64,000 bases of DNA from an uncultured Porphyromonas sp. (GTDB lineage: Bacteria; Bacteroidota; Bacteroidia; Bacteroidales; Porphyromonadaceae). The stretch is taken from assembly GCF_902489635.1 (NCBI RefSeq), contig NZ_CABUAN010000003.1, positions 1-64,000 on the forward strand, in the 5' to 3' direction. Shown piece by piece: positions 42,095-51,000 of this stretch. The position numbers and the translations under genes are program-made. The stretch's first letter is position 1, and the number at the start of each line of letters is the position of its first letter. The notes beneath the pieces were generated by a model that was not told where the DNA came from, did no database searches, and worked only from the letters and a program-made list of their open reading frames with translations.

Positions 42095-43478
42095 CGCCGA
42101 TCAGATCTGCTGTGAGTAACTTAGCGAGCTGCCGCCCACCCGCCATAGAGATATGGGTGTAGTCTTTTGCTGCCCATCCTTTGTCCACAAAGCCTTTGAT
42201 ACCACCGAGCGAAGCCATCGCTTCATGCGTATTCCAGAAGAGAAGCCCGTAGCGCTGCGCCAAGCGGTGCTGCAGACGCAGCACACGAGCCACCCCATTG
42301 AGCGGATGAATCTCGCCATCACGTAGCGTGGCGCGGTCGGAGAGCGACATGAGTAGGATGGTGGCGTGCGGGTAGAGCTGCTGGATATGCTCGATGCTCT
42401 TAGCCATGGCAGTGTAGTACCAGTCGTAACTGTCGTTATTATCCTCAGCACTCACCACATTAAGTCCATAGGAGAGGATGATCAGGTCGTAGGGACGGAA
42501 GCGTGAGAGCTGTGCCGTCAGAGCTGAGGAGACAGCATTAAGCTTTGCGCCAGAGGAGCCACGGAGACTGAAGTTGTCCACGGCGACGCCCGTTACACCA
42601 TCGAAGCAGACGCCGTAGAAGCGTGTGCCATCGCCTCCCTCGGTGGCTATCTCAACCCGCTTGACTCCACTCTGAGGCAGGGTGTACTCGGCCATTGCTC
42701 CGTGGCTAGCGGGTAGCTCGGCACGCTGACGTTCGCCACCATTGATGCCGTAACTGATCGTCACGGGGATTGAGTCGCTCACGTAGTGGAGCGTCACGCG
42801 GTCGGCGGCACTCTTTAGCTTGTAGCTTGTGGAGGCGGCAGCGGTAGCTGTGGCAAAGGTTTCGGCCAGTGTAAAGAGAGAGCGAGACTTACTCTTATTG
42901 GCTGAGGTTTCCTGCCAAGCGCCCTCGAAGCGCTGCTGGATGCTCTGCCTAAAGCGAGCCACAGGCGAGGTGAGCGGTACGTATCCCACGCCTTGCCCGC
43001 CATAAGTCTGCTGGAGTGCCTGACGAAAAGGTGCCACCAAGATGTCACCCTCTATAAAGGAGTCACCGACGAAAGCGATATGTACTGCCCGCGAGTGCCC
43101 CTCCCGTAGCGCTGCACGCAAGCGACGCAATGCACTCTGCCCCTCGGAGTAATCCATCAGACGGCTGGAGAGTTCTAGCGGAGGAAGCGTGTCGACCGCA
43201 GCTTGCGCACGACTGGCCGAGTCTCCTATTGCGCCAGTGGAGCCCTCCAAAGCTTCTTTCGGATCAAGAGGGTTGTCTGATTCGTCTAGGGGTATGGAGA
43301 GCGTTTCCGAAGACTGGTTTGCTGTCGTGTCAAGGAGGTCACTCAGCGGGTTGAATCCCTTGAAGTGGTAGCCCGTGATAGGGCCGACAGCGACGAGTAG
43401 CTCCGAGAGTCCATACGCTAGCAGACAGCCAACGAGGAGTAGCAAGCAGCTACGGTAGAGATGATTCTTTCTTTTCAT
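42084..43478 (-). CDS. Membrane-anchored SGNH-like protein, paralogue-type partner of MBOAT
   Basis: A 464-residue protein with an uncleaved-looking N-terminal anchor (CLLLLVGCLLAYGLSELL). The SGNH fold appears after a variable stretch: IAFVGDSFIEGDILV (block I), YGGQGVGYVPL, LIILSYGLNVVS (block III position, with Leu-Asn instead of Thr-Asn) and DYTHISMAGGRQLA (the Asp and His). The middle part resembles that of the next gene, so the two probably arose by duplication. It likely works with the MBOAT protein in periplasmic O-acylation. Confidence 0.75.
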   Translation of the reverse strand: MKRKNHLYRSCLLLLVGCLLAYGLSELLVAVGPITGYHFKGFNPLSDLLDTTANQSSETLSIPLDESDNPLDPKEALEGSTGAIGDSASRAQAAVDTLPPLELSSRLMDYSEGQSALRRLRAALREGHSRAVHIAFVGDSFIEGDILVAPFRQALQQTYGGQGVGYVPLTSPVARFRQSIQQRFEGAWQETSANKSKSRSLFTLAETFATATAAASTSYKLKSAADRVTLHYVSDSIPVTISYGINGGERQRAELPASHGAMAEYTLPQSGVKRVEIATEGGDGTRFYGVCFDGVTGVAVDNFSLRGSSGAKLNAVSSALTAQLSRFRPYDLIILSYGLNVVSAEDNNDSYDWYYTAMAKSIEHIQQLYPHATILLMSLSDRATLRDGEIHPLNGVARVLRLQHRLAQRYGLLFWNTHEAMASLGGIKGFVDKGWAAKDYTHISMAGGRQLAKLLTADLIGDVE

Positions 43479-43509
43479 GAGCTATGCGACAGCGTACCTC
43501 AGGAGTCAA

Positions 43510-44127
43510 TCAGCGCTTGGCGCGTCGCTCTGCTTCCGCCTCTTTGCGCCGCGCCTCTTGGAGTAGCTTGTCCGCCTCAACGAGCTGATCGTAAAAGTGT
43601 GCCCCGAAGGCGGCTATCAGCGGCTCACGCACGAATTGGTAGACCTTGATGCCGAGCTTACGGCCTCGCTCCACAGCCGCCTGACAGATGTCCCAGCGGT
43701 CGTAGTGTAGTGACGAGAAGTACTTGAACTGACGCACCCGGATCGGGTAGAGACGACAGCTGATCGGCTTTTCTAGCTGAACCTCGGGATGGGTCGAGGC
43801 GTACCACTCGATGGCGCAGCGCACCCCTTCGGGGAGTGTGGGGTGGAGTGTGAAGGCGCAGTTCTCGCCGTTCACTATAGAGAGTACTCGCTCGCCAGTT
43901 ATGTCCGTGTAGCTCACGCCCTGATGATGGATCAGCTCACAGGCCTCGGGGGCTAGGTGCGGCTCAAGGAGCGAGAGGTGACGCTGATAGCTCTGGCACT
44001 CACGCTCTGTGGCAGGAGGACCCGCATCGCCATGCACGCAGCAAGCGCCACGGCATACAGCGTAGTCGCAGGCGAAGCACTCCTCAAGGATCTCAAAGCT
44101 CACCACCTTGTCATCGATCTGTATCAT
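43510..44127 (-). CDS. DUF3109 family Cys-rich protein
   Basis: A 205-residue cytoplasmic protein. ATG 44127 shares one base with the manA stop codon (TGATG), implying coupled translation. The Cys cluster CFACDYAVCRGACCVHGDAG near residues 17-36, CRLYPIRV, and the later Cys in RWDICQAA match DUF3109, thought to bind metal or a cluster (YkgJ-like). The tail is a charged helix (EARRKEAEAERRAKR). Function unknown. Confidence 0.85.
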   Translation of the reverse strand: MIQIDDKVVSFEILEECFACDYAVCRGACCVHGDAGPPATERECQSYQRHLSLLEPHLAPEACELIHHQGVSYTDITGERVLSIVNGENCAFTLHPTLPEGVRCAIEWYASTHPEVQLEKPISCRLYPIRVRQFKYFSSLHYDRWDICQAAVERGRKLGIKVYQFVREPLIAAFGAHFYDQLVEADKLLQEARRKEAEAERRAKR

Positions 44128-45059
44128 CACTCTGCAGGCGTTAAGGTTATCATCAAAGCTTTGCCCTCGCCAGGTGCCACCTGCATCGGGAGCGTCTCGG
44201 CGGGGAGCAGTAGCGCTTCGTGGGAAGCTAGTTGCCACGGCTCTGTGTCTTCACCGCTTAGTACCAAGATCCCAGAGATACCGACAAGGATCGCACAGCT
44301 CGTCCCTTCGGTTGTGATGAGCTGAGATGAGTTTGGTGTGGCTATCACCTCGTGACAGACGAAGCGTGGCGTACCTAAGGGCAATTGGCGAGCGTCTAGC
44401 TTATGCGGCTCTAGTGTCGCACTGTGGAGTGCCTCCTCGATGTGTAGCGTTCGCTTGGTACCCTCGTCGTCTACTCGATCGTAGTCGTAGAGACGATAGG
44501 TCGTGTCGCTTGTGTCCTGCACCTCAATCAGCATCGAGCCAGCCCCTAGTGCGTGGATCGTACCAGCCGGTAGGGCGATAGCTTCTCCTGATCTCACAGG
44601 TTCCCAGTGCAGGTAGCGCATCAGATCACCACGCTCGATGGCGGAGCGCAAGGCGTCGGCCGTCATCGGCTCGGTCAGTCCGAGACAGATGCGGCTCGTC
44701 GGCTCCGTCTCTAAGAAGTACCAGATCTCATCTTTGCCTCCCTCCTCTGGCGATGGGTGTACCTGTACAGAGAGATCTGTCGCTGCGTCTAGCAGCTTGA
44801 CCAATAAGGGGAAAGCTCCACCACATCGTGCCGTCTGTCCTGGTCCTAGTAAGCGATCGCCATAGCGAGATACCAAAGCATCTAGCGAAGCCCCCTCATA
44901 GTCGGCACCCTCTGTGGGTGTCTCCTGCCCTGCGAGAGCTGAGAGTAGCCACACCTCGCCGATTTGCTTGTCGCCTCCCGTAGGGGCAAGACGACCTCCA
45001 CCCCATATCTTGTGATAGTATTGGGGCGTACAACGTATCGGTGTGAGCTTACGAGACAT
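44127..45059 (-). CDS. manA: Mannose-6-phosphate isomerase, class I
   Basis: Interconverts fructose-6-phosphate and mannose-6-phosphate, feeding GDP-mannose for glycans. The 310-residue cupin enzyme starts CTPQYYHKIWGGGRL and has the zinc site LSVQVHPS, with DEIWYFLE and PAGTIHALGAGSMLIEVQ; a second cupin half is present. Length is typical of the short bacterial class I form. It lies between a small membrane protein and DUF3109. Confidence 0.9.
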   Translation of the reverse strand: MSRKLTPIRCTPQYYHKIWGGGRLAPTGGDKQIGEVWLLSALAGQETPTEGADYEGASLDALVSRYGDRLLGPGQTARCGGAFPLLVKLLDAATDLSVQVHPSPEEGGKDEIWYFLETEPTSRICLGLTEPMTADALRSAIERGDLMRYLHWEPVRSGEAIALPAGTIHALGAGSMLIEVQDTSDTTYRLYDYDRVDDEGTKRTLHIEEALHSATLEPHKLDARQLPLGTPRFVCHEVIATPNSSQLITTEGTSCAILVGISGILVLSGEDTEPWQLASHEALLLPAETLPMQVAPGEGKALMITLTPAE

Positions 45060-45087
45060 ATATATAATAGGAGAGCTGTGGCGATGG

Positions 45088-45312
45088 TTACTTCTCTTCG
45101 TCCTCAGAGTGCTCTAGAGCACGACGCTCCTGCTCGGTGCGGTAGTTCCTATGCCATATCCAGGCGAGGAGTGCAATCACCACAAGCGTGCCGACACTGG
45201 AGCCGACACGTAGCCAGTCAAAGGGGGCACGCTGTAGGATCCAGACCCACACGTTGAGGGCGATCCACCAGATGAGGAGGAAGTAAAGCTTGAGGCGATC
45301 TCTACGAGACAT
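45088..45312 (-). CDS. Small two-TM hypothetical protein
   Basis: A 74-residue protein starting MSRRDRLKLYF, with hydrophobic segments at about 8-25 (LYFLLIWWIALNVWVWIL) and 35-52 (VGSSVGTLVVIALLAWIW) and a charged tail EQERRALEHSEDEEK. ATG 45312 follows the PAS-protein stop by two bases. The topology suggests an inner-membrane hairpin with both ends inside. No family recognised. Confidence 0.6.
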   Translation of the reverse strand: MSRRDRLKLYFLLIWWIALNVWVWILQRAPFDWLRVGSSVGTLVVIALLAWIWHRNYRTEQERRALEHSEDEEK

Positions 45313-45314
45313 GG

Positions 45315-45668
45315 CTAAGCCTTTTTCTCCGGTGGCACCTGACGTACATAGTGTGCCATCTCGTGGGGGATGATCATCGACAGCTCCATAAAGCCAGCGT
45401 ACTCGCCATTTTCGTACCACGGGATCTGGTAAATGAGCTTCTTCTTGTCGCCCTTTGTGATGGTGTAGACATGCTTCGTCTGGTGTGCCATCATGTCAGC
45501 GAGTAGCGAGCGTGCCGGCTCTGGGTGGCAGTCGAGGACATTCTTGCCGATCAAGCTTTGCCCTGGCTTAAGATTGACCTGACGCGACTGCTCGTTCATC
45601 TCTATAATGCGCCCCTCACGGTCACAGATCGTGACCGCGACGTCGGCCTCTTCAAAGAATGGTATCAT
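45315..45668 (-). CDS. Stand-alone PAS-domain protein
   Basis: A 117-residue single PAS domain: VAVTICDREGRIIEMNEQS, then LIGKNVLDCHPEPARSLL and a final strand IPWYENGEYAGFMELSMII. The CHPE sequence in the loop resembles small PAS proteins and DUF438 C-termini, where a His may bind heme or another cofactor; binding here is inference. There is no output domain, so it would act through a partner. It is 16 bp after rlmH. Confidence 0.8.
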   Translation of the reverse strand: MIPFFEEADVAVTICDREGRIIEMNEQSRQVNLKPGQSLIGKNVLDCHPEPARSLLADMMAHQTKHVYTITKGDKKKLIYQIPWYENGEYAGFMELSMIIPHEMAHYVRQVPPEKKA

Positions 45669-45684
45669 GTGATTGGGACTCTAA

Positions 45685-46164
45685 TTAGTCGTGATGGTAA
45701 GGCTCTCCCCGCAGTATCGTGCAGGCACGGTAGATCTGCTCGACGGCAAAGAGACGCACCATCTCATGCGTCAGTGTCAAGCGACTGAGCGACCAAGCCT
45801 GCTGCCCGTAGTGCTGTTTAAACTCAGACGTAAAGCCATAGGGCCCGCCCACCACCAGGAGTAGACGCTTAGCACCGCTATTCATATAGCGTTGCAACTG
45901 CTCCGCCCACTGACGGCTCGTGTACTCCTTGCCACGCTCATCCAGCAGGACCACCAGATCACTCGGTGTGATCACCGAGGCGATAGCCTCGCAGGTCGCC
46001 TGTTGCTGATTTGCTATGGAGGCTTGCTGCTTGCGCCGCTTAGGGTCGGGCAAGACCTCAATGTCGAAGGGTATATACCCACCGATACGCTGCCGATACT
46101 CCTCGATGAGACGGTGTAGCTCTGGCGAAGAGGTCTCACCCACTACGAGGAGTGTCGTGCGCAT
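45685..46164 (-). CDS. rlmH: 23S rRNA pseudouridine-1915 N3-methyltransferase
   Basis: A SPOUT-class methyltransferase of 159 residues acting on the ribosome. Clear marks: IPFDIEVLPDPKRRK, VVLLDERGKEYTS, LLLVVGGPYGF, then LSLSR-like WSLSRLTLTHEMVRLFAVEQIYRA and the end GEPYHHD. Full length. Confidence 0.95.
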   Translation of the reverse strand: MRTTLLVVGETSSPELHRLIEEYRQRIGGYIPFDIEVLPDPKRRKQQASIANQQQATCEAIASVITPSDLVVLLDERGKEYTSRQWAEQLQRYMNSGAKRLLLVVGGPYGFTSEFKQHYGQQAWSLSRLTLTHEMVRLFAVEQIYRACTILRGEPYHHD

Positions 46165-46182
46165 ACGATGCAGAGATAGCTC

Positions 46183-46665
46183 TTAGAAAGGTAGGTCGTC
46201 AGCGTTGTCACCAGCGGCTGGGTCAAAAGATCCGCCAAACTGGTTTTGTGCCCCAGCCTCAGGAGCTTGCGAAGCGAAGCCCGTGCTAGGAGCTGATGCT
46301 GCACCGCCCTCTACGTAGGGAGCTTTGCCTGCAAAGGGGTCAGCCTCAGGCGCAGCAGCTGCAGTCTTGTCTACCTTGGAGACGCTGTAAGCGGTCACGT
46401 CTGTGTACCAGCGCTCCATATACTCACGGCTCTCTACGTCAAAGCGCACCTCGACGAAGTCACCCTCAGTGAGTGCATACTCGTCGATACGATTATTCCA
46501 AATGTTGAAGCAGATGGTGCGTGGGTACTGCGACTCAGTCTCAATGACAAAAGCACCCTTGCGCCAATCTTTGCCAGCCTTGCTGACACCCTCCTGTACG
46601 GGGAGAACGCGTATGACGGTGCCTCTTACGATGAGTGGGGTGGGTTGGTTATTGTTGCTGTCCAT
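46183..46665 (-). CDS. DUF3127 OB-fold protein with SSB-like acidic tail
   Basis: A 160-residue protein. Residues 10-100 form an OB-fold domain (VRGTVIRVLPVQEGVSKAGKDWRKGAFVIET, in pieces, and FNIWNNRIDEYALTEGDFVEVRF) known as DUF3127. An Ala/Pro/Gly-rich disordered linker follows, and the last five residues are DDLPF. That layout (OB fold, flexible linker, DDxPF tip) copies single-stranded DNA-binding protein, whose tip docks repair enzymes. A role in DNA binding is inferred. It lies 18 bp before rlmH and 49 bp after trpS. Confidence 0.85.
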   Translation of the reverse strand: MDSNNNQPTPLIVRGTVIRVLPVQEGVSKAGKDWRKGAFVIETESQYPRTICFNIWNNRIDEYALTEGDFVEVRFDVESREYMERWYTDVTAYSVSKVDKTAAAAPEADPFAGKAPYVEGGAASAPSTGFASQAPEAGAQNQFGGSFDPAAGDNADDLPF

Positions 46666-46714
46666 ATCTAGTCTATAAGTAGTTATTTATTAGTCGATAG
46701 TTGTTCGTAGTTAG

Positions 46715-47710
46715 TTATCGGAGTGTCGGAGCAAATCCAATGATCTCTCTGACCTCCTCGATGGTCTTGCGAGCACTCTCACGTGCCTTCATAGCACCTT
46801 CGGTAGCTACTCGGTGTAGCTGCTCCTTGTCGCTAGAGAGCTCTAGGATGCGCTCTCGGATGGGTGCTATCGCAGTAAGCAGGTCAGCTGCTAGCTGCTT
46901 CTTCAGATCGCCGTAGCGTATGGAGCAGTCCGCATAGGCCTGGCGAAAGTGTGCTACCGTCTCAGGCGTGGAGACCAGATCCATAATGGTAAAAAGGTTC
47001 TCCACCGGCTCCGAGGGCTTGCTGTTTGGCTCCGTAGGACCGGCATCTGTGACAGCGCGCATCACCTTCTTCGTGATCGCCTTGTCATCTTCGTAGAGAT
47101 AGATCGCATTGCCCTCACTCTTGCCCATCTTGCCGGAGCCGTCGAGTCCCGGCACCTTGATCGGCTTAGACATAGCGGTCCACGAGGCAGGCTCTGTGAA
47201 GTACTCCACGCCGTAGATCGTATTAAAGCGGCGGGCGAAGCGACGCGCCATCTCCATGTTTTGCTCTTGATCCTTGCCCACAGGCACCTTGACGGCACGC
47301 TGCAGTAAGATGTCAGCCGCCATGAGCGTCGGGTAGGTGAGCAGACCGGCATTGACATTGTCCGGTTGCTTACGCGCTTTCTCCTTAAAGGTGGTGGTGC
47401 GCTGTAGCTCACCCAGGTAGGCATTCATGTTCAAGTAAAGGTATAGCTCCAGCACCTCAGGCACATCGCTCTGACGGTAGAGAACCACCTTGCTGGGATC
47501 AAGCCCACAAGCTAGGTACTCCGCGAGGATTGTGTCTGTATCCTGCACGATGTCCCCCGGGTGTGGATGCGTGGTCAGCGAGTGCCAGTCAGCGATAAAG
47601 AAGTAGCAATCATACTGCTCCTGCATCTCTAAGAAGCTACGCATAGCTCCGTAGTAGTTGCCTATATGTAGATGACCGGTAGGTCGTATACCGCTGACGA
47701 CTCGTTCCAT
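46715..47710 (-). CDS. trpS: Tryptophanyl-tRNA synthetase
   Basis: Charges tRNA-Trp. The 331-residue class I synthetase starts RVVSGIRPTGHLHIGNYYGAM (HIGN signature) and has the second signature KMGKSEGN, with PVGKDQEQNMEMAR between. Full length. It leads a run of closely spaced minus-strand genes and has a well-formed promoter. Confidence 0.95.
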   Translation of the reverse strand: MERVVSGIRPTGHLHIGNYYGAMRSFLEMQEQYDCYFFIADWHSLTTHPHPGDIVQDTDTILAEYLACGLDPSKVVLYRQSDVPEVLELYLYLNMNAYLGELQRTTTFKEKARKQPDNVNAGLLTYPTLMAADILLQRAVKVPVGKDQEQNMEMARRFARRFNTIYGVEYFTEPASWTAMSKPIKVPGLDGSGKMGKSEGNAIYLYEDDKAITKKVMRAVTDAGPTEPNSKPSEPVENLFTIMDLVSTPETVAHFRQAYADCSIRYGDLKKQLAADLLTAIAPIRERILELSSDKEQLHRVATEGAMKARESARKTIEEVREIIGFAPTLR

Positions 47711-47747
47711 ACTGATTCTGTTCTCTCTTTATTATATAGCTATAGCA

Positions 47748-47779
47748 CAAAGGTAGTACTTTTTGCGCTCTTGGAGCAA
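47748..47779 (-). promoter_or_regulatory. Promoter of trpS (TTG-N21-TACCTTTG)
   Basis: TTG (47777-47779), 21 bp, TACCTTTG (47748-47755) on the minus strand; one of the best consensus matches in the window. Confidence 0.75.
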
Positions 47780-47933
47780 CTGTGTAGGATCGCAATGATA
47801 AATGCCTTCGCGTCACACCTTGCAGTGAGTGTGGGTGTTCAAGTCTTTGGCGGCTACCTAAATTGCTAAATCGAGATGTCAGAATACTAATAACTGGGTA
47901 TAAAAAAGCTAGTCGTGCCTAGCATCTTTGAGA

Positions 47934-47941
47934 TACCTTTG
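47934..47941 (+). promoter_or_regulatory. -7 box TACCTTTG for the LRR protein gene
   Basis: TACCTTTG lies about 100 bp before ATG 48040, so the leader is long and includes a nested hairpin. Confidence 0.5.
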
Positions 47942-48039
47942 GATGTTAAAATGAGGAGAGGACAACGATGATGGCTTTACCATCAGTAGCTAGCTCCTCT
48001 CCCGCTAGATTCGTCTACATACAGTAAAAACAAGTTGAT

Positions 48040-51000
48040 ATGAAACGTACTCTTATCGCCCCGCTACTCATGCTCGGGCTACTGCTCTGGGGACTGCTGG
48101 CTCTTCCCGCCAAGGGGATTGCACAGGCTCCAGCAGATGCTGCTACCACAGCACTCAGACAGTCTCAGGGCTGTCTCATCAAGCTCACCACGGCACGCGC
48201 TGTCGGTGAAACCATTGACATGAAGCTCATAGCTGAAAATCCTAAGCTCAAAGACATAACCATCGAGGGTGTCAAGGAGACCCCCCAGATCGGTAATAAG
48301 AAAGTGAAGTACACACTCACTAGTCAGACTATCGTACTGAGAGGATCTATCAAGAGTTTTGACTGTGGCAAGAGTCAGATCACTAAGGTCGAGTTAATCC
48401 AGTGTCCTACGCTCGAGAGCTTCTTCCTCGGAGATAACCAAATTCCCGAGCTGGACTTCACCGCCTGTGTCAAGCTGACGAACTTCAATTGCTACAACAA
48501 TCAGCTTACCGAGCTGGATCTCACTCCCCTCAAGAAGCTCAAATGGTTCAACTGCTACGGCAATAAGCTCACCAAGCTAGACTTAACCTCCTGTCCTGGA
48601 GTCTCAGCCATCCGCTGCCAAGACAACCAGCTCTCCGAGATAGTTATTCCTCAGGGCTCTCTCCTCTCTGCTATCGATTGCTCTAAAAATCAGCTCGCCA
48701 AGCTAGACATGTCTCACTGCACCAAGCTCAGAAGTCTCAATTGCAGTGACAACCTACTCACTGAGCTAGACCTCTCACAGAGTCCTGCACTGGACAATCT
48801 CGTCTGCTACAATAATAAGATACGAGGCAAAGCGATGACCCAGCTTATCAAGAGTCTCGCTGACCGCTCGCAGAAAAGTACCAAGGGCAAGTTTAAGGTA
48901 CACTTTAACCCTACCCAGCGACCTCAAGATGGCAATGTATGCCTTAAGAGTGACGTAGCTCTTGCGACCAGCAAGAACTGGGCCGTATCCTATGCTGATC
49001 AAGACTTAAACGATCCGGCTTACGAAGGCGAAGAAGCCCCGCTCAATGGATCCATCACGCTCACCACGAGTCGCCAGATCGGGAGCAAGATAGGACTAAT
49101 CATCGAGGCGCCTGGTGCCGTCCAGATAGCGGGAGTCAAAGAGACACCTGTGCTAGGTAAGTATCAGAACTACACCCTCACTAGCCAGCAGGTCACTATA
49201 CAAGGAGAGATCACCAAGCTACAGTGTAGTAGTAACAACCTCTCAGCTCTCCAGCTGGCAGACTGCCCTACGCTACGGACGCTTGTCTGTTTCAATAATG
49301 AAGTCACAGCTCTAGACCTCTCGCATGCTCCTAGCCTTGACTCTTTGATCTGCTACATCAATAAGATTGAGTCGCTAGACTTCTCTCAGACTCCACAACT
49401 GCAACTCATAGATATAGAGCAAAATCAACTTGCCTCTATAGACTTAGCACCGCTCCAAAAGCTCAAGAAGATCAACTGCGCTAAGAACAAACTCAAGGCT
49501 CTCAACCTTACCACCGCCAAGGCTCTAGAGCGTCTAGACTGCTTTGACAATCAGCTCACGCAGCTCGAGCTGCCACAGACGGCCACCCTTACCTGGATCA
49601 ACTGTGGAGGCAACCAGCTATCCTCACTAGACGTCTCTGCATGTACGGGACTGCAGACACTCTCTTGCTACAAGAATCAGATACGCAAGCAGGCCATGAC
49701 TCAGCTCGTGCAGGCTCTCCCAGATCGTACAGGTATGGAGCCTGCAGGGATGTTTGGAGTGCACTTTGATGAGACCAAGATGGACGAAGATGGCAATATA
49801 TGCCTCCCCAGCGATGTAGCCATAGCTCGGGGCAAGAACTGGCTCGTGCGTGCTGTATCCTCTCAGACAGACTACTCTGGACTAGCTACGGGTGTCATCA
49901 TGATTACCCCCAGTGAGGGCGTTGAGGAGATATCGCTGACCATCCGGGCTGTCGGCGATGTCACCATAGAAGGTGTCATAGAGGAGCCCACTATCGGGGA
50001 GAAAGCGACCTACACGCTCCTAGACAAAGTTGTCACCATACGAGGTGACATCACCTCTCTCGGATGTAGTAGCTCCAAGCTACAAGAGCTGGACCTCATC
50101 AGCTGCCCTAATCTGACGCAGCTCTCCTGCTATAGCAACAACCTCGTATACCTCTCCCTCTACAAGTGCCCTAAACTCACCTCACTGAGCTGTCACACCA
50201 ACAAGATAGAGAGACTAGAGCTCGTAGAGTGTTCCAGCCTCAGCACACTCGACTGCTCTAGCAATCAAATCAAAGGCGAGGCTATGACTCAGCTCATGAA
50301 GAGCCTACCCGATCGCACGGGACTCAAGCAGGGTGAGATGACCCTCTACTTCTCTAGAGACGAGATAGACTTTGATGGCAATGTGTGCTACGATACAGAC
50401 GTAGCTATTGCTAAGGCTAAGAACTGGAAGGTGGGCTTCGCTATGTCGAAAGATGAGTACGAAGGCAAGGAGTCGCCCCAAGCTAAGCAAGCCACCATCA
50501 CCCTTACCACCAGTCGCCCCATAGGTCAGAAGATCTCTCTAATGATCAAGGCTGAGGACGACTTCACCGTCGAGGGGGTCGATGGAGTACCTTTTGATGG
50601 ATCCTATATCAAGTACACCCTCACTAGCCAGACTATTACCATACGTGGGCGCATCACGCAGCTCGCTTGCTGGGGTAATGATCTCACAGCTATCTCACTA
50701 GAGAACTGCCAGGACCTCACGATACTAACCTGCTCATCCAATAAATTGACCACCCTAGACCTCTCGCACTGCCCCAAGCTCTCACTCCTAGCCTGTGCTA
50801 GTAATCAAATCAAAGGCGATGCCATGAAAGCTCTCGCTGAGAGTCTCCCTGATAGGAGCAACACACAGCCTGGCATCTGGCAGGTGCATAAGTCTCTAGA
50901 CAAGATAGCCGAAGATGGCAACATCTGTCTCAAGAGCGACGTAGCCATTGCGACGCAACGGGGGTGGCGAGTCGTCCTCTCAGAGACCAACGAGGACTAC

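Larger units (their letters stand above)
47711..48039. other. Divergent intergenic region between trpS and the LRR gene
   Basis: It holds the trpS promoter (47748-47779), a plus-strand -7 box TACCTTTG (47934-47941) for the LRR gene, and in that leader two inverted repeats, GGAGAGG...CCTCTCC enclosing GATGG...CCATC (about 47953-48002). No gene is seen. Confidence 0.6.

Noticed and set aside
47672..47869. Plus-strand 65-codon open frame over the trpS promoter
   Set aside because: It overlaps the trpS start and promoter, and has neither promoter nor recognisable composition.
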